64,000 bases of DNA from Sediminibacterium sp. (GTDB lineage: Bacteria; Bacteroidota; Bacteroidia; Chitinophagales; Chitinophagaceae), in NCBI RefSeq assembly GCF_030695065.1, contig NZ_JAUYTR010000023.1, forward strand, positions 248,001-312,000. Direction: 5' to 3'. The notes beneath the pieces were generated by a model. The model was given only the letters and a program-made list of their open reading frames with translations. It made no database searches and had not been told where the DNA came from. Positions 35,703-44,864 of the stretch are shown piece after piece. The stretch's first letter is position 1; the number at the start of each line of letters is the position of its first letter. The position numbers and the translations under genes were made by a program.

Positions 35703-36770
35703 TTATTTAAGCTTTTGAAGAGATGGATAATCTTGACTATAAGAAAGCATTTCATCCGGAGTAGTTGTACTCATAACAATTTCTCTTATAACCTGATCTA
35801 ATTTTTCTGCTGTATCGTGCAAATGTTTAATAAGGTCTAATTTGTCGCTATCTTCAACTAGGCAATCATTTATTATTTTAGTAATGCCTAAAATGGTTGA
35901 TAATGGCCCTCTAACTAAATGCGATTGCGACCAAGCAATATCCCTTAATTTTTGATTTTGAAGCCTTAAACTTTCCATTGTTGCAATTTTATAAGTGTTA
36001 TCTTTTATTACTCCTATAAATTTTACAATTTTACCTTGATTGTTTTTATAAGTAACACCACTAACAATTACATGTTTAATATTATTTTTAAAGGTTTTAA
36101 TTTTTACTTGTATAGGAGTAGACTCTCCTACTGTAGAAATGGCTCTTTCTGCCCATTCATTAAATATTGCTTTATCCTCTTCACAAACTAGATGAGTCAG
36201 TAGATTTTTTTGCCTATTAATATTATTAGGGCAAACTTCAACAATTCGCAACATTTGATCGCTCCAGGTTGCTTTTCGCTGTGGAAGTAATACTTCAAAG
36301 CTACCCACTTCAGCAATTCCCTCCGCTTTGGAAAGCATTTCTTGCACAATTAATGATTTTTCAATTACGGCTCTTTCTTTAGTTATGTCTAAATGTGTAC
36401 CGATTATAAAACCCGTTAATTCACCTGAATCATCTAGCATTGCTATAGCCCTATCTAAAATAGTTATCCATTCTCCATTGCTATGCAACATCCTAAACTG
36501 TTGTGCATATTCCAAGCTAGGATGTAAAATAAAATCTGCAAAGTATTCTTTTGCGTTCTCCAAGTCATCTGGATGCAGCCAATTTTCCCAAACCTCTTTA
36601 ATAGAATTTTTTGCCCATTCTGGCGTATCAGCAGTAGCTCTTCCCAATATTTCAAAGTAAAATTTACTACACCAAAGTTCTTTACTTAGTACATCGTACT
36701 CCCATCCACCTAACTGACCAACAGCCAATAGGGTTTGATATTTTGAACTATAAGGTGAACTATTAAACAT
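35703..36770 (-). CDS. Two-PAS signalling protein with histidine box but no ATPase domain (paralogue)
   Basis: A 355-residue paralogue of the preceding minus-strand protein. The first PAS module is nearly the same (SSKYQTLLAVGQLGGWEYDVL, about residues 7-130), the second corresponds to the last PAS of the larger protein, and the C-terminal QSHLVRGPLSTILGITKII box is kept. Again no ATPase domain follows. The two middle PAS modules are absent, so the pair arose by tandem duplication with gain or loss of internal modules. It probably acts with a kinase in trans or as a phosphate acceptor. Confidence 0.82.
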   Translation of the reverse strand: MFNSSPYSSKYQTLLAVGQLGGWEYDVLSKELWCSKFYFEILGRATADTPEWAKNSIKEVWENWLHPDDLENAKEYFADFILHPSLEYAQQFRMLHSNGEWITILDRAIAMLDDSGELTGFIIGTHLDITKERAVIEKSLIVQEMLSKAEGIAEVGSFEVLLPQRKATWSDQMLRIVEVCPNNINRQKNLLTHLVCEEDKAIFNEWAERAISTVGESTPIQVKIKTFKNNIKHVIVSGVTYKNNQGKIVKFIGVIKDNTYKIATMESLRLQNQKLRDIAWSQSHLVRGPLSTILGITKIINDCLVEDSDKLDLIKHLHDTAEKLDQVIREIVMSTTTPDEMLSYSQDYPSLQKLK

Positions 36771-36850
36771 TTGAAATTTTTACTTTCGTAAGTTATATGA
36801 TTTACATGCCACATTGTGATTAGTTCAAATTAACTATATCATTTATGCGT

Positions 36851-36869
36851 CAATTTATTAAATAAATTG
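36851..36869. repeat. Perfect AT-rich palindrome in a divergent promoter region
   Basis: CAATTTATT-A-AATAAATTG, 9-bp arms with a 1-nt centre, between the divergent PAS gene (start 36770) and M20 peptidase gene (start 36911). Its position suits an operator; nothing identifies the binding protein. Confidence 0.35.
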
Positions 36870-36910
36870 GTTGCATATTCTAACTTAACTTGTAGCATAA
36901 ATAAGACATA

Positions 36911-38197
36911 ATGAAAAATTGGAAACTCATCATTATTTTAAACTTAATAACGTTGTTTAGTAACGCACAAACTCTACAACCGATTGAACAAAAATTAATA
37001 AAAAAAATAGACGAGCATTATCCTACTATGATAGAGCTCCTCAAAAACTCGGTGAATATTAATAGTGGCACATTTAATATTGCAGGCGTAAAAGCAGTAG
37101 GTCAATTATACGCCAAGGAATTAGAAAAATTAGGCTTTACCATTGAGTGGATTAATATGCCCGATTCTATTAAGCGTGCCGGACATTTGGTGGCTACCAG
37201 AAAAGGCAATAAAGGAAAAAAATTATTGTTATTGGGCCATTTAGATACCGTGTTTGAACCAGATATGCCCAGTAATCCATTCACTGTTTTGAATGATAGT
37301 ACTATTACCGGACAAGGCATTAATGATATGAAGGGAGGCGATGTAATGATTATTGCTGCAATGAAAGCGATGTACGAATTAAACTTATTGAATAATGCAA
37401 CCATCACTATTTATATGACGGGTGACGAAGAAAATGCAGGAGAGCCTAGAAGCATTACCAGAGGAGATTTTATAGAAAGAGCCAAGCAACACGATATAGT
37501 GTTGGCTTTTGAAGGAGCTGCTGGTTTTAATACCATTGCAACTGCAAGAAGAGGGGCTAGTTCATGGGAGTTAACAGTAGAAGGAAAGCAAGGTCATTCT
37601 TCTGGTGTATTTGGCTCAGCAGGATATGGAGCTATTTATGAAGCAGCCAGAATTGTGAACAGTTTTAGAGAAACATTAAGCAAAGAGCAGTACCTCACTT
37701 TTAATCCAGGCATATTCATTGGAGGCTCCGAAGTAAGCGCCAACTTTGAACAACAGCGTGGTGAAGCATCTGGCAAAACCAATATTATATCGCCCAAAAC
37801 ATTTGTAAATGGAGACCTCCGTTTTTTAACTGAAGAACAAAAAATCAACGCCAGAAATGCTATGCGAAAAATTGTTTCAGCCAATTTACCAGGAGCTAAA
37901 GCAACCATCAGCTTTCAGGATGGAATACCGTCTATGGCTCCTACCAAAGGCAATGAAGCTTTGGCAAATATATTAAGCAAAACCAGCGAAGACATGGGAT
38001 TGGGCAAAGTGGTGCCAGGAAATCCAGGCAGTAGAGGAGCTGGAGATATTTCATATGTAGCTGCATATGCAGATTGCTTAGACGGCTTAGGTGCTTCTGG
38101 TAAAGGATCGCATGCACCAGGAGAAACATTAAATTCAAAACAGTTTCCTACTTTAATGAAAAGGGCAACCGTATTTATTTACCGATTAACTCAATAA
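36911..38197 (+). CDS. M20 family metallopeptidase (carboxypeptidase G2-like), exported
   Basis: A 428-residue protein with a signal peptide (MKNWKLIIILNLITLFSNA). Zinc ligands and acids: GHLDTVF, GINDMKGGD, TGDEENAGEP, and His in GKGSHAPGETL. A dimerisation lid domain is inserted in the middle. The M20A carboxypeptidase G2-like group removes C-terminal amino acids, often Glu, in the periplasm. It is followed by a convergent Omp85-like gene 25 nt away. Confidence 0.88.
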   Translation: MKNWKLIIILNLITLFSNAQTLQPIEQKLIKKIDEHYPTMIELLKNSVNINSGTFNIAGVKAVGQLYAKELEKLGFTIEWINMPDSIKRAGHLVATRKGNKGKKLLLLGHLDTVFEPDMPSNPFTVLNDSTITGQGINDMKGGDVMIIAAMKAMYELNLLNNATITIYMTGDEENAGEPRSITRGDFIERAKQHDIVLAFEGAAGFNTIATARRGASSWELTVEGKQGHSSGVFGSAGYGAIYEAARIVNSFRETLSKEQYLTFNPGIFIGGSEVSANFEQQRGEASGKTNIISPKTFVNGDLRFLTEEQKINARNAMRKIVSANLPGAKATISFQDGIPSMAPTKGNEALANILSKTSEDMGLGKVVPGNPGSRGAGDISYVAAYADCLDGLGASGKGSHAPGETLNSKQFPTLMKRATVFIYRLTQ

Positions 38198-38222
38198 ACT
38201 AAATGTGATTCCAGCATAAAAA

Positions 38223-39467
38223 TTAAAAAGTTTCGAGTAGGTTAATGTAAATGCCATTGCTGCCATCGCGGCCCATGCCATAATCAATGCCAATATTGGT
38301 ATTGGTTTTCTTGCTCATTTTAATTCTTAAACCAATTCCATAGCCAGCAGCAAATTCATCAGCCAATTTTTGCTGTTTGGCCTCATTTGTTGCAGTGGTT
38401 AAATTCAAAAAAGCTACGCCACCAAATAATCCATTTTTGGAAATAGGAAAACGGTATTCTGTTTCTCCATACCACATATTTTCTCCACGAATTCTTCCCT
38501 GCACATAGCCCCTGCCGGTTCTATTATACATATCCCAAGAAATGCCAGGCATTTCTAAATAGGGTTGTTTGCCACTGGTTACAAATTGGCCCATTGTCCA
38601 GAATCCAATGATATGGGGCCTTACCAACATTTTAGTAGGATTCCAGTAGGTTCTAAATTCATAATACAATGTATTGTGCGATCGAGTACTTCCAAATATT
38701 TCATTGTTGATTCTAAAACTCATTAAGGCGTATTGACCCTTTCTTGGATTAACTGCATTGTCTCTATTGTCAAATAAAAAGTTGGCGCTCAAGCCAACAG
38801 AAGAGTATTGGTCTTGTCTAATATTATTTAAAGTAGAATAATCATAATGAGCAGTAAAAAAGGGATTAGAACCTGTTGCATCTAAGAGTTGATCAGCTAT
38901 ATCATAGTGTCGATCAATATTAATTCCAACTCCTGCATACCACGGACCCAATACTTTTTTATAAAGGGTTTGATAAAAGCGGATATAATTAAACTTCATA
39001 GGTTGTTCAATTGCAGGAGGTCTAAAAGCATTATTAAAGTTGATGCCCAAGCCATAAGTGGGTTGAGAAAAAATAAGCCAGCGCCAATCACCCTGTAAAA
39101 CCCATTGATCGTCTTTTAAATAAATCATATTGCGAATATTCAGATTGAACTGGTTTCGCGTGGTAATGGTTGCATTGGCTAAAATATTAGATCTGCGAGT
39201 GCTAGAAGACTGCCCAGACAAAAAACTGGTACTAATTCCTCCACCTATAACAAAACCCAATGCAGGATTATAACCAGGAATGGGTAAAAAACTGGTATAA
39301 AATTTTCGAGGAATCAAGGTATCATTTTGTGGTTGTGCTTTGCGCTTTTTTGATCCAAACAATACATCACTAATGTCTTTTTGGGGAAAGGGGATATTTT
39401 GAGCTGTTGCACTATTGAATACCCATTGCCCAGCAATCAGTAGCAAAAGGCAAATCAATTTTTTCAA
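38223..39467 (-). CDS. BamA/TamA-like outer-membrane protein (surface antigen D15 type)
   Basis: An outer-membrane barrel of about 414 residues ending in a C-terminal Phe (INLLETF). It has typical Omp85 stretches, namely LGFVIGGGISTSF near the start, VGLSANFLFDNRDNAVNPRKG in the middle and GYGIGLRIKMSKKTN at the end. No POTRA domains are visible. The only in-frame ATG (39548) would overlap the divergent peptidase gene, so I place the start at a TTG (39465-39467) that opens a clean leader (LKKLICLLLLIAGQW). The true start is uncertain. Confidence 0.78.
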   Translation of the reverse strand: MKKLICLLLLIAGQWVFNSATAQNIPFPQKDISDVLFGSKKRKAQPQNDTLIPRKFYTSFLPIPGYNPALGFVIGGGISTSFLSGQSSSTRRSNILANATITTRNQFNLNIRNMIYLKDDQWVLQGDWRWLIFSQPTYGLGINFNNAFRPPAIEQPMKFNYIRFYQTLYKKVLGPWYAGVGINIDRHYDIADQLLDATGSNPFFTAHYDYSTLNNIRQDQYSSVGLSANFLFDNRDNAVNPRKGQYALMSFRINNEIFGSTRSHNTLYYEFRTYWNPTKMLVRPHIIGFWTMGQFVTSGKQPYLEMPGISWDMYNRTGRGYVQGRIRGENMWYGETEYRFPISKNGLFGGVAFLNLTTATNEAKQQKLADEFAAGYGIGLRIKMSKKTNTNIGIDYGMGRDGSNGIYINLLETF

Positions 39468-39520
39468 TAAAAGGGGTTTATTGGGCAATGCAATTGTATA
39501 TTTAATAAAAGTACAATAAA

Positions 39521-40873
39521 ATGAATAAGAAGACCCTACTCTTAACATTGAGTTTAGTATTTACAAGTCTAGTTGGCGTATCAACGCAAGCCCAAGTACT
39601 TGATTTGAGAGAGCAAGCAAAATTAATAGACGAAGTAATAGACGATCGTTTAAACAATTTGTTGCCGCAGTTAATGGAGCGAACAGGAATAGATATGTGG
39701 GTAATGATAACCAGAGAATACAATGAAGATCCCATTGTAAAAACCATGTTGCCCGCAACCTGGATTAGTGCAAGAAGAACCACCATGTTGGTATTTTACT
39801 ATAATCCACAAACAAAAGAATACACCAAGTCTGCCGTAGCCAGATACAATGTAGGCAGTTCTATAAAAGCAGCATGGGACATGACTAAGTATCCCGATCA
39901 GTGGGATGCATTAATGGCATTGGTAAATAAACACCAACCAAAAAAAATAGGCCTCAATATCTCTAAAAGCTACGGACATGCTGATGGGCTAGACCATACA
40001 GAATATGAACAATTCATGCAAAAATTACCCGTAACATTTAAAACGAAAGTAGTTTCATCAGAACCATTGGCGGTTGCTTGGTTAGAAACCAGAACAGCTA
40101 GAGAAATGCAATACTACCCGCAAGTAGTACAAATTAGTAAGGCCATTATTGCAGAGGGATTTAGCAGTAAAGTAATTACCCCAGGCATTACTACATCAGA
40201 AGACTTAGTATGGTGGTACCGACAAAAAATTAATAGTCTTGGATTAAGCACTTGGTTTCATCCTTCAGTAGAAATTCAACGCAACGACCAAATTGAATTT
40301 GATCATTTAAAAGCATTCAGTAATAAAGGATATGACCCTAAAAATATTATACAAGCAGGCGATTTATTACATGTTGATTTTGGAATTACTTATTTAAGAC
40401 TCAACTCAGATATTCAAGAACATGCGTATGTTTTAAAACCAGAAGAAAAAGATGCACCCGAATATTTAAAAAATGCCCTAGCGATAGGGAATCAATTACA
40501 AGATATTTTAACCAATCAATTTGCACTCAATAAATTGGGCAATAAAATTTTATCAGACGCATTAGCAGAAGCAAAAAAACAACAAATCAATGCCACTATA
40601 TATACACATCCTATAGGAGCGCATGGACACGCAGCTGGACCAACCATTGGTATGTGGGACCAACAAAATGGTGTGCCCGGAAGTGGAGACTATCCCATGT
40701 ATTATAACACGGCATATTCCATAGAGTTGAATGCTGCAGTTGAAATTAAAGAATGGAAAAAAACCATCCGAATCATGTTAGAGCAAGATGGATATTTTGA
40801 CCAAACAGGTTTTAAATACATTAGCGGAAGACAAACCAAATTACATTTAGTAGGAAACCCTAATTGGCAGTAG
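39521..40873 (+). CDS. M24 family metallopeptidase (Xaa-Pro aminopeptidase-like), exported
   Basis: A 450-residue protein with a signal peptide (MNKKTLLLTLSLVFTSLVGVSTQA). The creatinase-type N-domain precedes the pita-bread domain, with metal ligands in LHVDFGITYLRLNSD (two Asp), HPIGAHGHAAGP (His), YSIELNAAVEI (Glu) and IMLEQDGYF (Glu). It would release N-terminal residues before proline in the periplasm. Its 3' end overlaps the convergent MFS gene by 14 nt. Confidence 0.87.
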   Translation: MNKKTLLLTLSLVFTSLVGVSTQAQVLDLREQAKLIDEVIDDRLNNLLPQLMERTGIDMWVMITREYNEDPIVKTMLPATWISARRTTMLVFYYNPQTKEYTKSAVARYNVGSSIKAAWDMTKYPDQWDALMALVNKHQPKKIGLNISKSYGHADGLDHTEYEQFMQKLPVTFKTKVVSSEPLAVAWLETRTAREMQYYPQVVQISKAIIAEGFSSKVITPGITTSEDLVWWYRQKINSLGLSTWFHPSVEIQRNDQIEFDHLKAFSNKGYDPKNIIQAGDLLHVDFGITYLRLNSDIQEHAYVLKPEEKDAPEYLKNALAIGNQLQDILTNQFALNKLGNKILSDALAEAKKQQINATIYTHPIGAHGHAAGPTIGMWDQQNGVPGSGDYPMYYNTAYSIELNAAVEIKEWKKTIRIMLEQDGYFDQTGFKYISGRQTKLHLVGNPNWQ

Positions 40874-42146
40874 AAGGTTCCGTTGCATTGGTTAATGGAA
40901 CAGTAGCGCTCATAATAAAAGCAGGTACTGTGCATATAATTACCCAAATGAAAAACTCGTAATAACCCATGTAATCACTTAAATAGCCACTGAACATGCC
41001 AGGAATAATGAAAGCGAAATTCATGGCAGCAGCTGCAAAACTAAAATAAGCAAGTTGGTACTTACCGGGCGCAATCTCTTGTAAGATGTAATAGACCAAA
41101 GCCAATAAGCCAAAGCCATAACAAAATTGTTGAAATGCAACCATTAAGATAATTGGCAACTCATCTACAGGTTGTGTAATAGCTAAATAAGAATACACCA
41201 ATAAAGGAAAATTCATAATTGCACACAAAGTGAGTAATGTTTTTCTATTGAAGGTTTTAGAAGCAACAAAATAACCAGAAGCTAAACTGCCTAAAACAAA
41301 TGCAATGGTTCCAACTACACCAAAAATAAAACTGGTATCAGCTTTATCAATTCCTAGCCCTCCATCTATTCTAGATGCTTTAAAAAAGAAGGGTGCAATT
41401 TTTACTACCTGCGCTTCTGCTAGTCTGTATAGAAATATGAATAGTAATCCAATCCATAGATTTTTTTTCTTCAAGAACTGCAATAATACATCTCTATAAA
41501 TAACAATTGCTTCAGGTGCTGAATCTACAGCATGCACAGCATCTCCACCTGTAGGCAATTTATTTACGCTAATAACACCCATAGCAATCATGGCTACTGC
41601 GTAAATAATCATCACAGACATCCAGGCAATTTTTAACCCATATACTTCTTCTAATTGAAATGCCAACAACACCAAGGCAGATCCAAAAATGGCTTTTGCT
41701 AAATGTTGAAAAACGCTTTGCCAACCAATGAATTGTTGTTGTTGAAATTTATTCAGCTCGTTAATATAAATACCATCTGCTGCTAAGTCTTGCGTAGCTG
41801 CAGAAACTGCAATAGCAGTGAATAAGCCAATAGATAAACCAAAAAAGCGATCAGAAATAATACTCACTGCAACCAAGGCAAAAAGTACACCCAAAAAAAA
41901 CTGTGATACATACACAAAGTATTTTTTGTTCTTAAACATTTCTAATAAGGGAGCCCATAAAAATTTAAGTGCCCAAGGCAAAAGAATAAAAGAAGTCCAA
42001 AAAACCACTTCCTCATCAGGCAGCTTAAAAGACTGATACATAATTGCAGCCGAACTAGACAGTGCAATAAAAGGAATGCCCATTGCAAACCAAGTGCTGG
42101 CAATCCAACCTAATGGAGAAGCTTGTTTAGTATTTATTTCAGCCAC
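40860..42146 (-). CDS. MFS permease, PAT/AmpG-like
   Basis: A 428-residue inner-membrane protein with about 12 helices. Signs of the AmpG/PAT branch are PWALKFLWAPLLEMFKNKKY (about residues 51-70) and TQDLAADGIYINEL (about 112-125). AmpG-like carriers import muropeptides or related amino sugars; the substrate here is not certain. The gene starts with GTG (42144-42146). It lies next to peptidase and amidase genes, which would suit recycling or peptide use. Confidence 0.82.
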   Translation of the reverse strand: MAEINTKQASPLGWIASTWFAMGIPFIALSSSAAIMYQSFKLPDEEVVFWTSFILLPWALKFLWAPLLEMFKNKKYFVYVSQFFLGVLFALVAVSIISDRFFGLSIGLFTAIAVSAATQDLAADGIYINELNKFQQQQFIGWQSVFQHLAKAIFGSALVLLAFQLEEVYGLKIAWMSVMIIYAVAMIAMGVISVNKLPTGGDAVHAVDSAPEAIVIYRDVLLQFLKKKNLWIGLLFIFLYRLAEAQVVKIAPFFFKASRIDGGLGIDKADTSFIFGVVGTIAFVLGSLASGYFVASKTFNRKTLLTLCAIMNFPLLVYSYLAITQPVDELPIILMVAFQQFCYGFGLLALVYYILQEIAPGKYQLAYFSFAAAAMNFAFIIPGMFSGYLSDYMGYYEFFIWVIICTVPAFIMSATVPLTNATEPSTAN

Positions 42147-42198
42147 TATATTAATTTAAACCCATTAATAAAAACATGAATATAGGGTATTTTTTCAC

Positions 42199-43860
42199 TT
42201 AAATAGATCGTTTAAAGCGAGGAACCGTTCTATGCTTCGTTGCTTGTTCATATGCATAAGCCAATCCAATGATGGTTCCTTCTTGGTAACCAGATGCAAC
42301 AAAAGAAAGCCCCACAGGTAATCCATGAATATCCCCCATTGGAACCGTAATATGCGGATAGCCCGCCATAGCGGCAGGAGGACAAAAATAAAAACCAGGG
42401 TCTTGGTCGCCATTTACCCAATCAATACAATGTGCCGGACCATAACTGGTACCTACAATGGCATCTAACTGATTGGCTTGTAATATGCGGTCTATGATGG
42501 CCCTAGCAGAAGTAGATTTAGCAATGGCTGTTTTATATTCAGCACTATTTAAATTTCCTTTGGCATTGCTCATTTCGAGGAGCTCTTGTTTAAAATAACG
42601 AAGAACTTTATCTGCATGTTTTTTATTGTACTCAATTAATTCACCCATGCTCTTCACGCCATTTTTTACAGAAGACAAATATTTATTAAGCCCATCTTTA
42701 AATTCATACAACAATACTTGAAACTCCGCTTCACCCAATGGACCCGTTTCTTTAACTAGCTCAATAGGAACAATGGTAGCCCCCATTTTTTTCAATTGAT
42801 CAATGGCTTTTTGATACAAAGCCACTACTTCTTCTTGACGGCCTCTTAAAAAAGATTGCTCTACCCCAATGCGTTTTCCTTTTAATGCATCTTTATTTAA
42901 AAAAGAAGTATAGTCTTTGGCAATCTTGTTTTTACTATTCAATGTAACTGCATCAGCAGCATCTACCCCAACCATGGCATTCAATAAAATAGCTGCATCG
43001 GCCACTGTACGAGTCATTGGGCCAGCAGTATCTTGTGAAGCAGAAATAGGAATAATGCCCGATCTACTCACCAAACCAACAGTAGGTTTAAGCCCCACAA
43101 TTCCACAGAAAGAAGCAGGTGCTATAACAGATCCATCGGTTTCAGTACCCACTGCTACTGCACATAAGTTAGCAGAAACAGCCACAGCCGATCCAGCACT
43201 AGAACCACAAGGAGAGCGATTAATTACATAAGGGTTTCTGGTTTGGCCGCCTCTGCTGCTCCAACCACTACTAGAACGAGTAGACCTAAAATTAGCCCAC
43301 TCACTCAAGTTTGTTTTGGCTAAAATAAGTGCCCCCGATTTACGCAATTGGGTAACCACAAAAGCATCGTTGGCAGCAATATGATTTTCTAAAGCCAAAG
43401 AACCTGCAGTTGTATGCATTTTATCGGCCGTGTCAATATTGTCTTTAATCATGATTGGAATACCATGCAAAGGACCACGCAATTTTCCTTCTTTGCGTTC
43501 TTTGTCCATTTGTTCAGCCAATTGCATGGCTTCTGGGTTTACTTCAATCACCGATAATAAATCGTGTCTGCCTTGATCTATTTCACTAATTCTACGCAAA
43601 TAGAGTTCGGTCAATTTAACCGAAGAAATGGTTCCCGCTTTCAAAGCAGCTTGAAATTCTGCAATGGTGAATTCGGAAAATTCAAACTCATCTCTTCCAG
43701 AAGCAGCAGCAGCCGCTATTTCGGCACTATCGGCTTTATTTTGTTTAGATGAATCAGTGCCGCCACCACAGCCAGTTAAAACGGTAGCAGCAGTGCCTGC
43801 TACAGTTACAGCCGCTGCAGCAGCTAAGGAACCATTGCGCAAAAATTTTCTTCTGTTCAT
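42199..43860 (-). CDS. Tat-exported amidase (amidase signature family)
   Basis: A 553-residue amidase with twin-arginine leader MNRRKFLRNGSLAAAAA and a lipobox-like LTGCGGG near residue 32, so probably a Tat-exported lipoprotein. Amidase signature triad: Lys in IMIKDNIDTAD, cis-Ser in SPCGSSAGSAVAVS and nucleophile Ser in ETDGSVIAPASFCG. The GatA fold is clear, but export rules out the tRNA amidotransferase role. It cleaves amides or peptides outside the cytosol. Confidence 0.87.
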   Translation of the reverse strand: MNRRKFLRNGSLAAAAAVTVAGTAATVLTGCGGGTDSSKQNKADSAEIAAAAASGRDEFEFSEFTIAEFQAALKAGTISSVKLTELYLRRISEIDQGRHDLLSVIEVNPEAMQLAEQMDKERKEGKLRGPLHGIPIMIKDNIDTADKMHTTAGSLALENHIAANDAFVVTQLRKSGALILAKTNLSEWANFRSTRSSSGWSSRGGQTRNPYVINRSPCGSSAGSAVAVSANLCAVAVGTETDGSVIAPASFCGIVGLKPTVGLVSRSGIIPISASQDTAGPMTRTVADAAILLNAMVGVDAADAVTLNSKNKIAKDYTSFLNKDALKGKRIGVEQSFLRGRQEEVVALYQKAIDQLKKMGATIVPIELVKETGPLGEAEFQVLLYEFKDGLNKYLSSVKNGVKSMGELIEYNKKHADKVLRYFKQELLEMSNAKGNLNSAEYKTAIAKSTSARAIIDRILQANQLDAIVGTSYGPAHCIDWVNGDQDPGFYFCPPAAMAGYPHITVPMGDIHGLPVGLSFVASGYQEGTIIGLAYAYEQATKHRTVPRFKRSI

Positions 43861-43909
43861 AAATCAAAATTGAATGATGAAAATAACATAAAAAGGCCAA
43901 TCCACTTTG

Positions 43910-43917
43910 TACATTTG
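43910..43917 (+). promoter_or_regulatory. -7 promoter box TACATTTG of the pseudouridine operon
   Basis: An exact TAnnTTTG box whose last base lies 5 nt before the ATG at 43922. If used, transcription would begin at or within a few bases of the start codon. Confidence 0.4.
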
Positions 43918-43921
43918 CCGC

Positions 43922-44848
43922 ATGCAAAAACCAATCATTTGTGTAGGGGCCATTTTGGTAGATGAGCTCATCCACGCAGGACACTCCATACTTCCAGCAA
44001 CTACAGTAGATGCTAAAATTACTAAAACTGCCGGAGGCGTAGCCCATAATATTGCCAAACAATTAAGCATATTAGGCGCCCATGTACAATTAATAAGTGT
44101 GTTTGGAAACGATAGTGATGGAGATTGGTTAAAACAGTCCTGTTCAGCAGCAGGCGTAAAAATTGATGCCAGCATTACCAAAGAGGGCATTTCAGGAAGG
44201 TATACCGGCGTATTAAATGTAGATGGTTCATTGTACACGGCATTTTTATCTAATGCAGCGGTAGAAATGGTAACCCCTACTCATTTAGAAAAGCACGAAG
44301 CCTTGTTATTAAGCGCACAATATATTATGGCAGATGCCAATACCAGTGTAGAGAGTATGAACTGGTTGTTGCAGTTTAGCAAAAAAACAGGCATACCATT
44401 TATTATAGAGCCCGTATCTGTACCACCCGCATCCAAATTAAAAGATATGGATTTGAATGGCTTGTACATGGTAACGCCCAACGAAGATGAGTTGCCAGTA
44501 ATGTGCAGTGAAAAATCATTCTTAACCCAATTGCAAGTAGAAGAATTATTAAAAAGAGGTGTACAAAATATTTGGTTGCACAACGGAAAGCAGGGATCTG
44601 CATTTTATAATAAAGACAAAGCAATTACCTTACATGCACCTGATATAGAAGTAGTAGATTGCACAGGAGCAGGAGACGGCTCTTTGTCGGGATTCTTATT
44701 AGGAAAAACATTAGGAAGAACAGACGAAGAATGTATAAAGCTTGCCCACACTTTGTCGGCAGAAATACTGCAAGTGAATGGAGCCATTGTAACACATTTA
44801 TCACAAGCAGCATTATTATCAAGGGTAAGTAAATATTATCCATCTTAA
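43922..44848 (+). CDS. psuK: Pseudouridine kinase (PfkB family)
   Basis: A 308-residue ribokinase-type sugar kinase. Opening CVGAILVDELIHA, substrate-side GGVAHNIAKQLSILGA (about residues 38-53), and the PfkB anion hole with catalytic Asp in DCTGAGDGSLSGFLLG (about 245-260). The partner gene 16 nt downstream is a pseudouridine-5'-phosphate glycosidase, which fixes the role: phosphorylation of pseudouridine to its 5'-phosphate in the cytosol. Start set at MQKPIICVG (43922). A TACATTTG box directly precedes it. Confidence 0.87.
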   Translation: MQKPIICVGAILVDELIHAGHSILPATTVDAKITKTAGGVAHNIAKQLSILGAHVQLISVFGNDSDGDWLKQSCSAAGVKIDASITKEGISGRYTGVLNVDGSLYTAFLSNAAVEMVTPTHLEKHEALLLSAQYIMADANTSVESMNWLLQFSKKTGIPFIIEPVSVPPASKLKDMDLNGLYMVTPNEDELPVMCSEKSFLTQLQVEELLKRGVQNIWLHNGKQGSAFYNKDKAITLHAPDIEVVDCTGAGDGSLSGFLLGKTLGRTDEECIKLAHTLSAEILQVNGAIVTHLSQAALLSRVSKYYPS

Positions 44849-44864
44849 CACAACCACCATTCCA

